Shown here piece after piece: positions 21,749 to 34,355 of a DNA stretch of 64,000 nt (positions are counted from its first letter, which is position 1; every line of letters starts with the position of its first letter). Made by a program: the position numbers and the translations under genes. Source of the DNA: Gigaspora margarita. Lineage: Eukaryota > Glomeromycota > Glomeromycetes > Diversisporales > Gigasporaceae. The notes below the pieces were generated by a model. The model was not told the origin of the DNA. It saw only the letters and a list, made by a program, of their open reading frames with translations, and ran no database searches. The DNA lies in NCBI GenBank assembly GCA_009809945.1, contig WTPW01000299.1:1-64000 (forward strand), read 5' to 3'.

Positions 21749-23958
21749 AAATCTTGAAAGATTTGAATAATTAACTTTATTTATTTGATACTATTCTAGA
21801 ATATCTATTCACAGATTTACTAGTAATCTATTTGAGTATATATCAAGCTCACTCTGATACTTAATACAGAATTATTTGTAAATTCATAATATTATATTTG
21901 TTGTAGATGTTTTAGCAATTAAGTTTAGAGCTGTGTCATTAATTATCTAATTATTTTTTATTAGAGGCCTACTTCCCCTCCCTCTCTCTTTAATATAAAT
22001 TTGGTCAGGTTCCTATATATAATTTCAATGTTTTTTACCCCTTTCCCTCTAAAAAATCACCTGATTTTTGTCACTCTTCTTACATTTTTCCAGAAACAAG
22101 TACATATTGATTTTTGTATTTATTTTTAATGCTATAAATTGTTTTTTTTTTCTTCTTTGATAGGTTTGCTAGTACTTTATTAAATTTTTTGTATTATAGA
22201 AAATTGAATACAAAATTCAATTATTAAACTATATCTACTCTAATTTAATCTCAAGTCTAACCCTACCTGGCTACTTCAAAGGTGCCTAGCTGTGCTTGTC
22301 ATACTAATTTCTAAAAAAAAACTTAAATATTTAGCTAACTCCATCAAACAGGATTCTCTTTAAATCTCTTTTATTTAGATTGATATATAGGATACATATA
22401 ATATATTTAAACCAAACAAAAGAAACAAAGAAAACAAAACAAAAGAAATGAAAGAGTTAAAAAAAGGAAGAAAATAACAGAACCTATATGAAACCCAAAA
22501 AAACAGAAAAAGCAAAAATACAAAATGAAAAAAACAAAGAAAATTTTGTAATGACAAAATAAGCTAAAACAAACAAATAAAACAAAACTAAGTTTAAAAC
22601 TAAATTTAACTCTAAATAAAATTTAAAAATTATTTAATACTATATGAAATAAAATTCTACCAAAGCACTAAATATAAAACAAAAACAAACTATATCTAAT
22701 AAAATCTTCTGGAAAGAAAATTTCATTTTGGACTTTTTCTTTAAACAAACTCATAAATTATTTATTGTTTATTTCACATAACTTGAAACTAACTCATGAC
22801 TTGATTCCAATTAGGTAGGCATCTTTTCAATTTGAATAGGTAAACAATACTGATCTTTTAAAGAGATAAGCTAGATTTTTCACTTTTTAGTGAAATTTCA
22901 AAAAGACCAAAAAGAAATATTGAGAGTTCAAAACTTGTAGAGAGTATAAGTTTTATGCTTTGTAAAATAATATATTTACCAAAAGTATACTTTTGCCTAA
23001 ACTTTATAATTTTTAACAAAAAAATTTAGTGTATTAGCTCTATTTATCTTTTATAGCAATAAAGTCTTTTATACAGAGAGCCAAACTTACAAGAAAAGTT
23101 TTTTTTTAGCTCTATTTTAGTTTTTTTTAATATGTGATCTGAAACTCTGTATTTAAAATACTTCTAGATAAAGTCTTTATTGTATGTAAATATACTAACT
23201 ACAAAGTTTCATAGATCAGCATTTTGTAAAAATTTTGGTCCAGTTGATCATTAGAAAGAGTTTTTGAATAATATAAAATAATATATATAGTTTTAATTAA
23301 TATATTATATTGGTTACATATTTTATACTATGAATTATAAACTAATATATCTTTAATTTAATTAATAAGTTACAACAATCATCTGAGCTTCTCAAAATAC
23401 TAAAATTTAAATCGTGAATCTAACACTATTGCTAAAATATGCTATATATTTGTCATTTGACAATACTATAGAAGTTTAGTAGTTGAAGCTTGATATTCTT
23501 GTACAAGCAATTGTGGTGTATTGCTTCTTCTCTGAGTTTTACTAGGTGTTTCAAGCAATATGTAATAAAGAGAAACAATTACCAATAATATTGGATATTT
23601 AGATAATGATATAATAGTTGTTACTAAACAAAATATTTAATATAATACATTTAGTAATATAAACTAATAAATTATATTACAATACAGTTTACTAACCATT
23701 TTTAAATAGTTTTAAAACTCTAATTACAAGTACAAATCTAATTTAGCTATAGTAATACTATCTAATACTAGTAGAAATTCACTTTGTGCTTACATTAAAA
23801 ATTGGTTTTAATTGACTTATATTGTAACTTTTATAACCTTTTACAACATTTTGGTATTCTTTTAACCTTTTAATTAATAAATATAACTAAAAAAATATAA
23901 ATATCAAATAATTAATATAATAATAATAAACTCTACAAATTAAACCAATTTAATCAAT
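21749..23958. other. AT-rich, no gene
   Basis: Pyrimidine- or purine-rich runs (22040-22200, 22390-22560) give Phe/Leu-rich false frames. No TIR, TSD or conserved protein seen. Confidence 0.5.
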
Positions 23959-23976
23959 AAAAAAAATACAACCTTT

Positions 23977-25480
23977 AGGGTGTGGTAACTTAGAAAAGTT
24001 GGTAAGTTGTCACCCTTTAAGCGGTAGGTCTAGGGTTCAAATCCCACTAGTGACACTTTAGAAAATAGACCTATGTTCCGGTAACTGTTTCTTGTTGATC
24101 GGTTGCTTGGTACACCATCTTGAATAGGAGCTATCAGGTGCACAAAATCCAAAGAACCACAGAAATGGTATACCCATTTGGCAAGCCCCGAGTGAGGAAG
24201 TAGCAAAGATCTTTGATAGTGCTACCAAAGCTAGAATATCGAAAACTGGAGCCAGAAAATTGGATGACAAAACTTTTGAGAAAAGGGTCCACCAATCTGG
24301 CCGCCAAAGATGTACTAGAGGAAAAGGACCTATATCCTAACAGTAGGTACCAAGAGAAGAAAGCTATATCAACCCTACTGGGCTAACTAGTTTGGAAGTT
24401 TGTGGATCCAGTGTAAGGACCGGTAGGATGGTAATGGTGGGTACTGAGATCAGAGCGAATCTTGCAAGGGTGAAAGTAGGTAATGGTAGTAGTTTAGACT
24501 AATCCCTGAACTACAAATAGTTAGCCTCAGTAAATGCATAAGTTACCGAAGTATAGGTAATATCTGTGTAGGACAGGAACTGCTCTACCAAGTTTTCAGA
24601 GAATAAACTAGTCCTAAGAGGATTCCGTAAAGTATCTGGGACTAACTTTGACTACTAATGTATCAGAAGATTGTACCGGTAATACAAGTAGGATTAGCAG
24701 GCAAAGCATAGACCAGAGAGTTTAAATAGGTAATACCTAGTTAGGTTATAGATATGGTAACTAGTATAGAACCTTTAGGCGGGCTACTTAAATTAGACAA
24801 CCAAAAGTTGTACATGTAGCTAATTGTACTGTATATTGCTGAAAATAAGCTACCTCTGAAAATAAGCTACCCTTTCTTTTGGTCAAGAAACATAAAAACA
24901 TCTTTGACCCGAAAATAAGCTACCCCACAATCAATGAAAGTTGCTACATAGTAAAGTCCAAATTTTACTAAGTAAATCGATTAAAGTCGCTTAAATAAAC
25001 CTATTCAGAAGATCAAAATACATATACTCTAAAATTTACAATAAAATTGAAGAACTTTTTATTAAATGAATTTTGATTTTTACGTTCAATGAAGAGATTA
25101 AAATTTTATTAGCAAAATATATTCGTTGAATGTAAAAATTAAAAGTCAAATAATGAAAAGTACTTCTATTCTGATGAAAATTTTAGGATAAATGTAGTTT
25201 AGTCTCCCAAATATGTTTACTTAAGTGCTAATAACAGATTTATATAGTAGAATTTAGACTTTACTATGTAACAACTATTGGCGATTTACCAAAAATTGAT
25301 TTTATCTGAAAATAAGCTACCCCCAGATTTCTTGTGTCCAAAATCATCCAAAAAAGCAGCTTATTTTCAGACACATACGGTATTCTTATCAATGTAACAA
25401 ATATCAGGTACTTAAAGAGGCGCCTTTGATCTGTTTGCTTAAATAAAAACTTTTTCTCAAAGTAGAAACTTTGACATAAA
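23977..25480 (+). mobile_element. tRNA-headed poly(A) retroposon, copy 2 (interrupted)
   Basis: Flanked by an 18-bp duplication, A8 followed by TACAACCTTT, at 23959-23976 and 25481-25498 (the A part merges with the tail). The A/B-box head resembles copy 1, including GGTTCAAATCC at 24034-24044. The foldback MITE at 24829-25380 sits inside its 3' part, leaving about 950 bp of retroposon. The 3' tail has AATAAA, a TCAAAG..CTTTGA hairpin and an A-run, but its sequence differs from the tails of the other copies. The MITE insertion must post-date retroposition. Confidence 0.88.
24829..25380. mobile_element. TA-flanked foldback MITE family, copy C
   Basis: 552 bp; TA at 24827-24828 and 25381-25382. 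Ends CTGTATATTGCTGAAAATAA and TTATTTTCAGACACATACGG. The target, GCTAATTGTA then TTCTTATCAATGTAAC, is restored on removing the element and matches the uninterrupted site in copy 1 of the retroposon (about 15795). Confidence 0.88.
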
Positions 25481-25683
25481 AAAAAAAATACAACCTTTTT
25501 CTAACTCAGTTTCTACAGATATTACCAATATCTGTATTGTATAGGTAACCTGCTTGATATGGTATGGGGGTGTATAATATCTCTTTAAAAACTATACTAT
25601 ACTAATCAGCTATTATATATAATACCCAGTTAGTATGGTATAGTTTATACTTAAAAAAACTGTACCATACTGATCAGCTATTA

Positions 25684-26204
25684 GGGAGCATCCATAAATA
25701 ACGTTATGTACCCCTACATAGTAGCTCCCTCTACTATATAAAAAATCTGTATGTTTATATATAAAATTTTACAAAAACTTGAATATATTATGACCCAGTG
25801 ATCCAATCTGTATGATTTTGGTACCATTCGATTCGTCTCTATGAGACGAATCCAATGGTACCAAAATCGTTTCATTTGGATCACTAGATCACGTTTTATT
25901 AACGAAATACTATTGATTTTATAGTAATTTTATAAGAAAACATAATAACCAATAGTATTTCATTAATAAAACGTGATCCAGTAATCTAAATCAAATGAAA
26001 TTGGTACCATTCGAATCCTCTCCTCGAGACGATTCGAATGGTACCAAAATCATCCAAGTTGCCAAGTTGGACCACTGGATCAAATTTTAGACAAATTTTT
26101 AGAAAAAAATTGCATTATGTTGGGGGGACCCCCCCTACATATTGCAAAATCATTATATTTTGGGGGACCCCCCCTCAAGCATAATGTAATTTATGGATGC
26201 CCCC
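25684..26204. mobile_element. Harbinger-like MITE with hairpin interior, copy 1
   Basis: 521 bp; ends GGGAGCATCCATAAATAACG and TTTATGGATGCCCC, TTA on both sides (25681-25683 and 26205-26207). Inside are three stacked hairpins built on GGTACCATTCGA..TCGAATGGTACC and on AACGTGATCC words. A second copy is at 56451-56989. Confidence 0.82.
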
Positions 26205-26335
26205 TTATATATAATACACACCCAATTAGTACAGTATGGTTTATAATTTAAAAAATCATACCATACTGATCTTATACTATCTATATATAATATGCATTAT
26301 TATATAAATTAGTATGGTATAAAAATCATACGTAC

Positions 26336-26831
26336 TAGGGTGGTAACTCAATTAAGTATGTTAATAATTTTACTATAATCAGATTTCAATCGATAAAATT
26401 AAAATAATCGATTAAAATATGATATTACTTTATTTAATTATAAAGAACGCACAAATTTCTAAAAGATGTGCCTTGACATTGCACTTCTTTTTCAATTTTT
26501 TTTAGCTGAAAACTTTTGCAAAAGTCATTTCTAAACAGTTACGCTTGATTTTTTGCAAGAATTCTATTAAACTTTGGACTTGTATTGATTTTTTTCACTT
26601 TAACTAATTAAATTTTTTCAAATTTTATATGTTAATAGAAAATTCTAAAGTGTAACTTTATTCTTCAACATTTAATAAAGCTCTTGTAAAAATTTTTAAG
26701 TAATTACTTGGGTTTTCAATAAGTAGTATCATTTTAAAATTTATTAATTAATAAATATATTAATAATAATAACTGATAACTATAATTATTGATCTTTTAT
26801 TTGTAATTTACTTAGTTAAGTTACCACCCTA
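26336..26831. mobile_element. hAT element, perfect 8-bp TSD
   Basis: ATACGTAC at 26328-26335 and 26832-26839. TIR TAGGGTGGTAACT / AGTTACCACCCTA with a one-base slip. Interior is AT-rich with no transposase remnant. Confidence 0.9.
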
Positions 26832-26929
26832 ATACGTACAATACGTACCAGACTAATTTGATCGCATAGTTCTAGATTGTACATGTACTATATTTGGGTC
26901 TTGTATATAGCAATTTACAGTAATATATT

Positions 26930-28010
26930 TGTTTCTAAGCAAAGCATGTCAAGAGTAAAAATCTTTTGAAATTTAGCATAGTAAATATAAATGTTATTTT
27001 GAAGTCGTTATAAGGAAACTCAAGGTATTGCTCAACGTCTATTAATATAGTTCATTAGTCTTGACTATGAAATAATATTACTGGATTTTATAGGTTGAAT
27101 CTTTAACTTTTGTCTAATTGAAACCGTTAATATCCTTCATGATAGCTATTATACTTTTATTATTTGATCCACATCTACTAGTATTTATCTTACGAATTGC
27201 TTTTGCAACATCATTATAATGGTTTTCAATATCTTTATCATCTATGTTCGTGGATTTTTGAGTATACTTACTTCTGTATATCAGATAAGTATTTCTCTTT
27301 TAATCCTTCTATTTTTTTCTTTAATAAGTTTCCTTGGTAACTTTAATCTTCTCTGGAATTTTATATGTACAATCGAATGAATCATCCATCCTGATCTCAA
27401 ATTGTTCTCCAACAATAAATAAATTTCTTATATTTATCAGACAATTCATACCTTACCATTTCAACTTTCCCTCCTACCTATGACTTGTTGGTATATTACA
27501 TCATCAAACTGGTCAATTCCAATAGTTTTGTGTTCTCGCATCACATATCTAAGTAATTACAGTTTTTTAAATTCTTATTAATATCCTTATTCACATATTT
27601 TATAAATTGTATATCTGCTTACATGGTTTTCAAGCCAACATGTACTCAACGTTCACTGGATTTTCATTTTAGACACAAAATCTTTGAGTTGAACTATTAC
27701 AAGCTAAGTCCTCTGGTTTTCTATAGACATGATTTTTTTTTTGTTTTTTCATTATCTCATTTACCTCAAGTTCTACTAACTTATTCATGATCATTTTAAC
27801 TCCACAGATCAATCTTTTTATTGTTTTCAAATACTGATTACACCAAATAGTACTAACCTTCTTAAAACATACTGATCATAACTAATTCACCCTCTACAAC
27901 ACGTATAGATTTTTAGTTCCTAGAGATTTGGATTTAATTCACTTAGTAAACTTGCTTAACTCTTTCTCTTGATCAGCATATCATACAGACTCTGTGCAAT
28001 TATATCTTAA
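26930..28010 (-). pseudogene. Decayed unknown gene family, copy 1
   Basis: Long stretches match 42370-43340 by eye. Examples: TTGCTCAA and TCAAAATAACATTTAT near 27000-27050 match the inverse of 43240-43290, and the segment ATATCTGCTTACATGGTTTTC near 27615 matches 42630-42660. In the second copy the best reading is SIEQYLELPDTGFK followed by ITFIFTILDSQKNF. Both copies are full of stops. I do not recognise the family; it behaves like a multicopy gene or TE protein. Confidence 0.5.
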
Positions 28011-29340
28011 TGTTCCAAGTATTATAATACTGATTTTTCTTTTTTGCTTTAGATATTAATTAATCAGCTATGTGTTGATATTTTGTGATTATTTATATAT
28101 GTCATATATTGGAATAGAATTATTGTAGATTTAAAATCCACCTAGGTTAATTTCGAACAAACATAGGTTTTAATAGATCTAAAATGCATCCAAGTCATTA
28201 AAGAATTCTAAATTATTTCATCAAGTGCATTATTTTGAAATTTAAATCGCTTTAGGATAGGCTTATTCTTAACCCAGCGCATTGCAAATTAATAAATTTA
28301 AAAAGCATTACATGAAGTTCTTACATTCATTATTCTTTTTTTTTATTTATTGTTTACTCACATTTTTCAATTGCACTTAATATTACCTACCTGTGAAGAG
28401 GACTAAAATAGATGCTTCTTAAATGATTATGAGTATTAAAAAAATACACACCAACTCTGAAAACCTGTTTAGACCCAATAAGCACAAGTAGGTCTGAGTC
28501 AAATTTAATTTATTTTTCAAGATCACGTATTGCAAATGTATTTTTACCAATAACAATTTTTCACATTCCCAATTATTATATTTGCTAGATCTTGTAAGCC
28601 TTAATAACAGAAATCAAAGTTTTTATATGTTATAAATGCTTTATATCGCCTATTAGCCAACTTATAACTAAGATATCTGTGCCATTCTTTGAATTTATCA
28701 CAAGGTAAAATTGGTAATCAAGTAGAGAGAACGAAAGGTAAAATAGGAGAAAAAATAATAATAACAATAAAAAAATTTATATTTTATCTTAACAATTTGC
28801 TATAATATGATATAATCTATTTAACTATTGCTGAGTTCGAATACAAAATCAACTTAAGTTACTATTAAATTTACAGTATCAGATTTAGAATCAATTCATA
28901 TCAATTGGACTACATTTGGAATTCTGTTTCAATCTAATTGGATTCTAAATTTACAATAATTCAGTTCTGATATATGATATATATACTTAATCAGTCAAAT
29001 TTACAATTATTCAATGTAAAATAAAGATGTAGATTGGAACTATAACCATTTAACAATTGTTCTATAGTAACTATTAGAATTATAATAGTTGTATCCAAAA
29101 TTATTTTAGTACTAGCTGAATTTAAACAATTAAATCTATCATGTGGCTAGTTTGTATTTTTATCAATTTTTATTATAAGTATTCTTACATTTCCTTAATA
29201 TAACTCATAAGGATTAGATTTTTAATAGCTTGCATTTAAGGAACTATAAAAAAATAGCATTTATAGGAGTCTAGTATATATTTGGACCAGAGTTAAAGGT
29301 TGTATTTAGAGAGGTGTTGCATTAGGGATTGCATTTAGAC
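28011..29340. other. AT-rich, no gene
   Basis: Only short frames. Near 29245-29300 the words GCATTTATAGGAGTCTAGTATA and GTATTTAGAGAGGTGT resemble the pogo-like MITE termini at 37988 and 38779, so a degraded copy may lie here. Confidence 0.4.
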
Positions 29341-29348
29341 ATTATAAC

Positions 29349-29652
29349 TAGGGATATTAATTGGTCTTTTGGGATCGAATCCTAATCAGTCCAGTCTGAT
29401 CCTTCAAGGATCAGCAGGGATTTGATCCTTAAATCATGAAAACACAATATATTTATAAGACTTAGATCCTGAATTGAGTTATTATAACAATACAAAATTA
29501 ATTTAATTAGATTAACTTATTCAATAGAGTCAATTCAAGATTTGATACTGGATCCAAATGCATTATGTTTTCATGATATTAAGGACCGAATTAGGACTGT
29601 TTTTTTAGATTCTAGGATCGGACTGAACTGGATTCGCAATTTAACATTTCTA
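29349..29652. mobile_element. hAT MITE, perfect 8-bp TSD
   Basis: ATTATAAC at 29341-29348 and 29653-29660. Ends TAGGGATATTAATTGG and, inverted, TAGAAATGTTAAATTG; the arms continue to pair over about 100 bp (GGGATCGAATCC, AATCATGAAAACA). 304 bp, no coding capacity. Confidence 0.88.
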
Positions 29653-29660
29653 ATTATAAC

Positions 29661-30577
29661 CAGGATGTCATGTATATATGAAACTTAAATGCCATTTGCT
29701 ATCTGTGAAATTGTAAAGAAGTTAAACTACTGCTAAACTTATCAAAATTGCAGTTATTTAATACATTGTATATTTAAATTTTGACTTATTGCTCTATTGA
29801 AGATCCTAATGCTATTAAGACTTATGACTTTAGAAGAGTATGCATATATATATAAGTTTCTTATTTATTTTTTAAACATAGCCTAAAAAAAATACATAAA
29901 ACTAATTATTTACTATTATTATTCTATACTAACATACTTTAAAAACTGCTAAAAAATATTGCATATATTAATATCTTTGGCATTACCTTTAATTTAGAGG
30001 TGCGAACTACAATTTAAAAAAGAAATTAAAACAATATTTAATCATCAAGCGATATTGTTGTAGTTTCCTTTTGAGTTTCAATACTGTTTCAATTTGTACC
30101 TTTACCTTCAATGAATCATTACTATGAATCATTGCTTAAGCTTCTTGTCCTTTTTTTAACCTAACAAAGAAATTTTGTTAGCATTATCCTTTATACATAA
30201 GGTATTTACAGGCAAATTTGCTTGGCCACAGATTCTAATAATTTTAACTAAAATTATATGCTTAAAATCATATACTAAAGTCTGATGTGGATTAAAAAAT
30301 GATTGGCTAATTCTCTGCAAAAATATCGCACAAATCATATGAATTCTAGAAGATCTAAAAATTAAAATACTATTAAAAATAATATTTACAAAAAGCTTTC
30401 GAATAGACGATTGGTCTAGATGCTCTTATGATTTATATAATTTGTCAGAAAAGGTGCATTTGCAAGCAAATTTGCTTGTAAAATGGTGAGAAATAAATTA
30501 GCATTTCGTAATCGCTTAAAACATTAATATAAAAATTGTTAGATTCATTTGACATTATTAAAATACAAAATAATAAT
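29661..30577. other. AT-rich, no gene
   Basis: Nothing beyond short frames. A perfect 16-bp palindrome CAAGCAAATTTGCTTG is at 30463-30478. Confidence 0.45.
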
Positions 30578-30765
30578 GTTTCGATCCTAAATCCAACAAT
30601 CTGGATTTATCATTCAATCCAAATAAATTCAAATATGCAGACCAACTTGTAATGGTCAAAAACTTAAATAATGGACCAAAGAGAGTGCTTAAAAGCTAAC
30701 TTTATATATAATCTCAATTCAGATTTGATAGAATCTGTATGGTCTATCAAAAATAGGATCGAAAC
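30578..30765. mobile_element. Small TIR element
   Basis: Left GTTTCGATCCTAA pairs with right ATAGGATCGAAAC. The inner flanks also have AATCTGGATT against AGATTTGATAGAATCT. No clear TSD. Confidence 0.45.
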
Positions 30766-30969
30766 ACTAAAAAATAAAAGCCTTATATTTACTTATACTT
30801 CATAGTAAAGAATATCCATCTGAACTAAAAAGTAATGCAAGTTTTGTTAATTAATATATTTTCAGAATTTTGAATTGCATAGCATTATAATGAATAATGA
30901 ATCTATAAAATAGGAAGTTAAAAAAAATTAATAAACTTGAATTTCTAATAAATATATATATATTTAGAG

Positions 30970-31300
30970 TGAATATATTTGTCATCGGCAGTGACAGTCA
31001 CTGGAGTGTGATCGACCAATTAGATCAAAGGATTATGTGTAATGTGAAAAATGCAAAAACTTTGATTTTTTTGAAAAATCACTTCTAACTTAAAATTTTG
31101 TCTATGTACCTACTTTTTTTTATGCGAAAAAAAATTCCTTGCAAAATTTTACTATATACTAAGCTTTACTCAACCCTAACTATGGCTCTAACCCCGACCC
31201 TAACAATAGTAAGTTTCGACGCTTTGTTTTGTTTTGATCATAACATTACATGATCTAATTGGTCGATCATGTTCTGGTGACAGTCACCGCCGGTAACAAA
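30970..31300. mobile_element. TIR element with ~55 bp arms
   Basis: Left TCATCGGCAGTGACAGTCAC and, further in, GATCGACCAATTAGATCA pair with the right arm TGATCTAATTGGTCGATC and GTGACAGTCACCGCCGGTAA. The middle has AATTCCTTGCAAAATTTT and telomere-like CTAACCC-type units (31170-31205), the same module as at 2270-2346. TSD unresolved. Confidence 0.7.
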
Positions 31301-32655
31301 CACATTTTTTCATATATTTATATAAAATTTACGTGAATAAATGATTTACTTATTCTCATTATAGTAAGTAATTCATTCAATTTATAAGGTTAACTACTGT
31401 ATATCGAGTGTTTTATTAGTAAATTTATTATATTAGGAGCATTTTATATAGACTAGATGTAAGCTTAACTTTACTATATCAAGTTTAAATTAGTCTTTGC
31501 TATATCGAAAGTTCACTTGGGTTGTATTAATGAAATAAAATAGTAAATATTTATGAATTTGACAAGTTAACAATACTCACTACTAAATTATTAAATGAAA
31601 ATAAGAAATCATTATGTAATAGGTTCATGATAAAGTTTGTTTAAATATTTGAAGCTTATATTAAAAAGCTCCAAAATGTCTAATAATACATGAGTGTCGC
31701 TAAAAGAATCCATAATTTATATTTTTAAATTTGTATATCTATCTAATAGCCTCTAAATTAATTACTAGCATGTTCAGTTCTGTATACTATGATTATAAAA
31801 TGAGTTCAATAAATCGTAAATTTAATAATCTAAAGTTTTATTTCTTTTTTTTTAGCAAGCAGTGTTATGTTTATATATTTATTTAATATAAGCCACATTC
31901 TACTAATACAACGTTGTAAAATGCATTTATTTATTAATATATATCGCTTAGCTATTATTAAGCTTTATTTTGTAAAAATTTATGGTCTCATATTTGGACT
32001 TTTTTTTTATCAAAAGGTTTTGTCTTTTGTCAGAGATTTTTATTTTTTGTTAGGTTTAACTATCTTTTCAGAAGGTCTTATTTTTCATTCTTAAATTTTA
32101 TTCTCTGCATTTATATTAATAATTGGCCCAATCTTAATTTATTTGACTTATTAAAGAAATATTATAATTACTGGTTCAAATGCTTTATTACTATACAATG
32201 CATGACCAGCTGAATTTTTTTAAAAAATCAGCTAAAAATTAATTTGCTTTATTAAATATTACTGGTACTTTTTTAAAGATCATATTGCTAATTTTTATAT
32301 ACTACCGGCCTAATTTTTTTGATTTAAATCTTAGCATAAGATTTTTTTATTAGTCTATATATTATAGCTTTACTTAAAAAATGGTCAATTTCAAATTTCA
32401 AATTTTTACCAGATTTCAACATGTAGATTTTTAATACAATGCAAGGTATGTACTTACATACATATATAAAGTTTCTTGTTTTGGCATTAACTAAAAATTG
32501 TTCATACTATATCTGTTCAAATATATATAACTATAATTGACTCGATACTAACTTTAATAAGTTTTTAATATTCTACGTAGTTACACTATTTATTTGTAAT
32601 ACAAAAAATCACTTATATTATGATCTAATCGATTTTGTAAAAAAAAAAATCGAAA
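31301..32655. other. AT-rich upstream of the 7.4 kb pseudogene
   Basis: No gene. The plus-strand frame 31867-32094 is Phe/Leu/Ile-rich without a recognisable domain and is likely incidental. Confidence 0.4.
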
Positions 32656-32910
32656 ATGAAAATGCTCTCTGATAAAGAGATTGAATTTGATATCATACAA
32701 ATGGTAATTATATAATATTTAAATAGATATGTATAAAACAGTTTTGATATATAGTTTAATATAATTTAACCTATTTAATTTAGTCAAATCCTAATGAAAA
32801 CATTTTAAATATCGAAAGTGATAATGAAAATGTTGATGTTAAATATAGTGAAGAAGTTGAAGAAACTGTTGCTTGTTTTACAACACACTTAGCTATCAAT
32901 GCTGACAATA

Positions 32911-33150
32911 TGGGGTCTTTGCCTTGAAAATGACCTTACGGAACTATATAGATCTTATGAATAAAAATTAAAGTTTCTAGCCATCCAGTAATCCAATTCA
33001 AATAAACTTTTTTTATTTTGTAAAACTCACTAAGCTCTACAAAATAAAAAAAGTTTATTTGAATTTGGATTACTAGGTGGCTAGAAATTTTAATTTTTAT
33101 TCATAAGATCTACATAGTCCCGTAAGGTCATTTTTAAGACAAAGACCCCA
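32911..33150. mobile_element. Foldback MITE, near-perfect hairpin, TA TSD
   Basis: 240 bp with ends TGGGGTCTTTGCCTTGAAAA and TTTAAGACAAAGACCCCA flanked by TA. The arms of about 105 bp pair almost completely. It lies in an exon of the decayed 7.4 kb gene. A longer, diverged copy is at 40311-40670. Confidence 0.82.
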
Positions 33151-33360
33151 TATATACTATTCGACTGTTTCAGTTAAATATTCTCCAACTAGCTCACTAA
33201 ATGACAAAGGGCTCTCTGGTTTTGCTACTATATATAATGTGTTTAATCTTGAAGATTATAATAATGATAGTAATCAAGTACAAAATACAGCACAAATTCA
33301 AGAAGATTTAAAAAAAAGAGCACATGCTGTATTTTGTGATGCAAGTATAATAATTTTAAT

Positions 33361-34355
33361 TTTTTTTTTTTTTAGTTTCAAAGTGCCTGCTTGGGGCATA
33401 GGATTTATTCAGTTTACACGTCAGAAAGTTACACTTGGATGAGAGTACAACTAGCCACACGTACACTTTTGGTGTCTAATTTAAGTGGTCCGCCCAAAGG
33501 TTCCACACTAGATGCCATACCTGCAACCCAACTCCGGGAATTGCCTATTTAAACCCTCTGATCTTCAGCTCCTTGATCAATCTCAACTGTTTCACTGGTA
33601 TCCGCGTTATATAAGTCAGTTCGAACCCGGATCATTTACTGCCATAGCCCTTAGGACTAGTTTATCCTCACAGGAAACTTGGTAGAGCAGTCCCTGTCCC
33701 ACACAGGTAATACCTACACTTCGGTAACTTACGCTACAGCTTTACCTATATACTTGCAGTTAGAGCTAACCATTAAACTGCTACCGTTACCTACTTTATG
33801 CCCTTGTAAGGTTCGCTCCAACCCTAGCATCCACCTCTACCATCCTACTGGTCCTTATACCAGCTTCTCAAACTTCCAAACCAGTTAGCTCAGAAGGGTC
33901 GATTAACCTGGTATTAGGTGCCACTATGGTTCTTTCTTCCCTTGGTACCTACTTCTATAGCATAGGTCCTTTTTCTCCAATGCGACTCCGGCGGCCAGGT
34001 TGGTGAACCCCCGTCCCTAAGGGTCTTTATTCGTCTGATATTCCGGCTCTGGATTCTGATTCTCTGGTTTTGGTAGCACTGTCAAAGATCTTTGCTACCT
34101 CCTTACTCGAGACTTGCCAAATGGGTTTCCATTTCTCTGGTCCCTTGGATTTGTCTGTATAATGATACACAAATACGCCCGAAAGCTCCCATTCTAGATG
34201 GTAACCAAGGATTACAGATAATATACCCGACCGATCGACAAGACAATAGTTACCATACCACAGGTTTTATTTTTAAAGCGTCGCCAGTGGGATTTGAACT
34301 CTAGACCTGCCACTTGGGGGTGACAACTTACCAACTTCCCTAAGTCGCCATACCC
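33361..34355 (-). mobile_element. tRNA-headed poly(A) retroposon, copy 3
   Basis: 15-bp TSD TATAATAATTTTAAT at 33346-33360 and 34356-34370. In minus orientation the head is at the high-coordinate end (AGTTCAAATCCCACTGGCGA near 34285-34305) and the tail is the T-run at 33361-33373. The tail carries AATAAA then TGCC..GGCA before poly(A). 995 bp, the fullest copy here. It sits in an intron-like gap of the decayed 7.4 kb gene. Frames read through it are incidental. Confidence 0.9.

Larger units (their letters stand above)
25550..26860. repeat. Older repeat hosting two MITEs
   Basis: Words such as TAGTATGGTATAGTTTATA, their inverses and TATTATATATAATAC recur at 25550-25683, 26205-26330 and 26840-26860. 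The same words occur at 43480-43770. It looks like a TIR element (left TGGTATGGGGGTGTA against TACACCCTCATACCA in the second copy) that was later hit twice. Exact ends are not resolved. Confidence 0.45.
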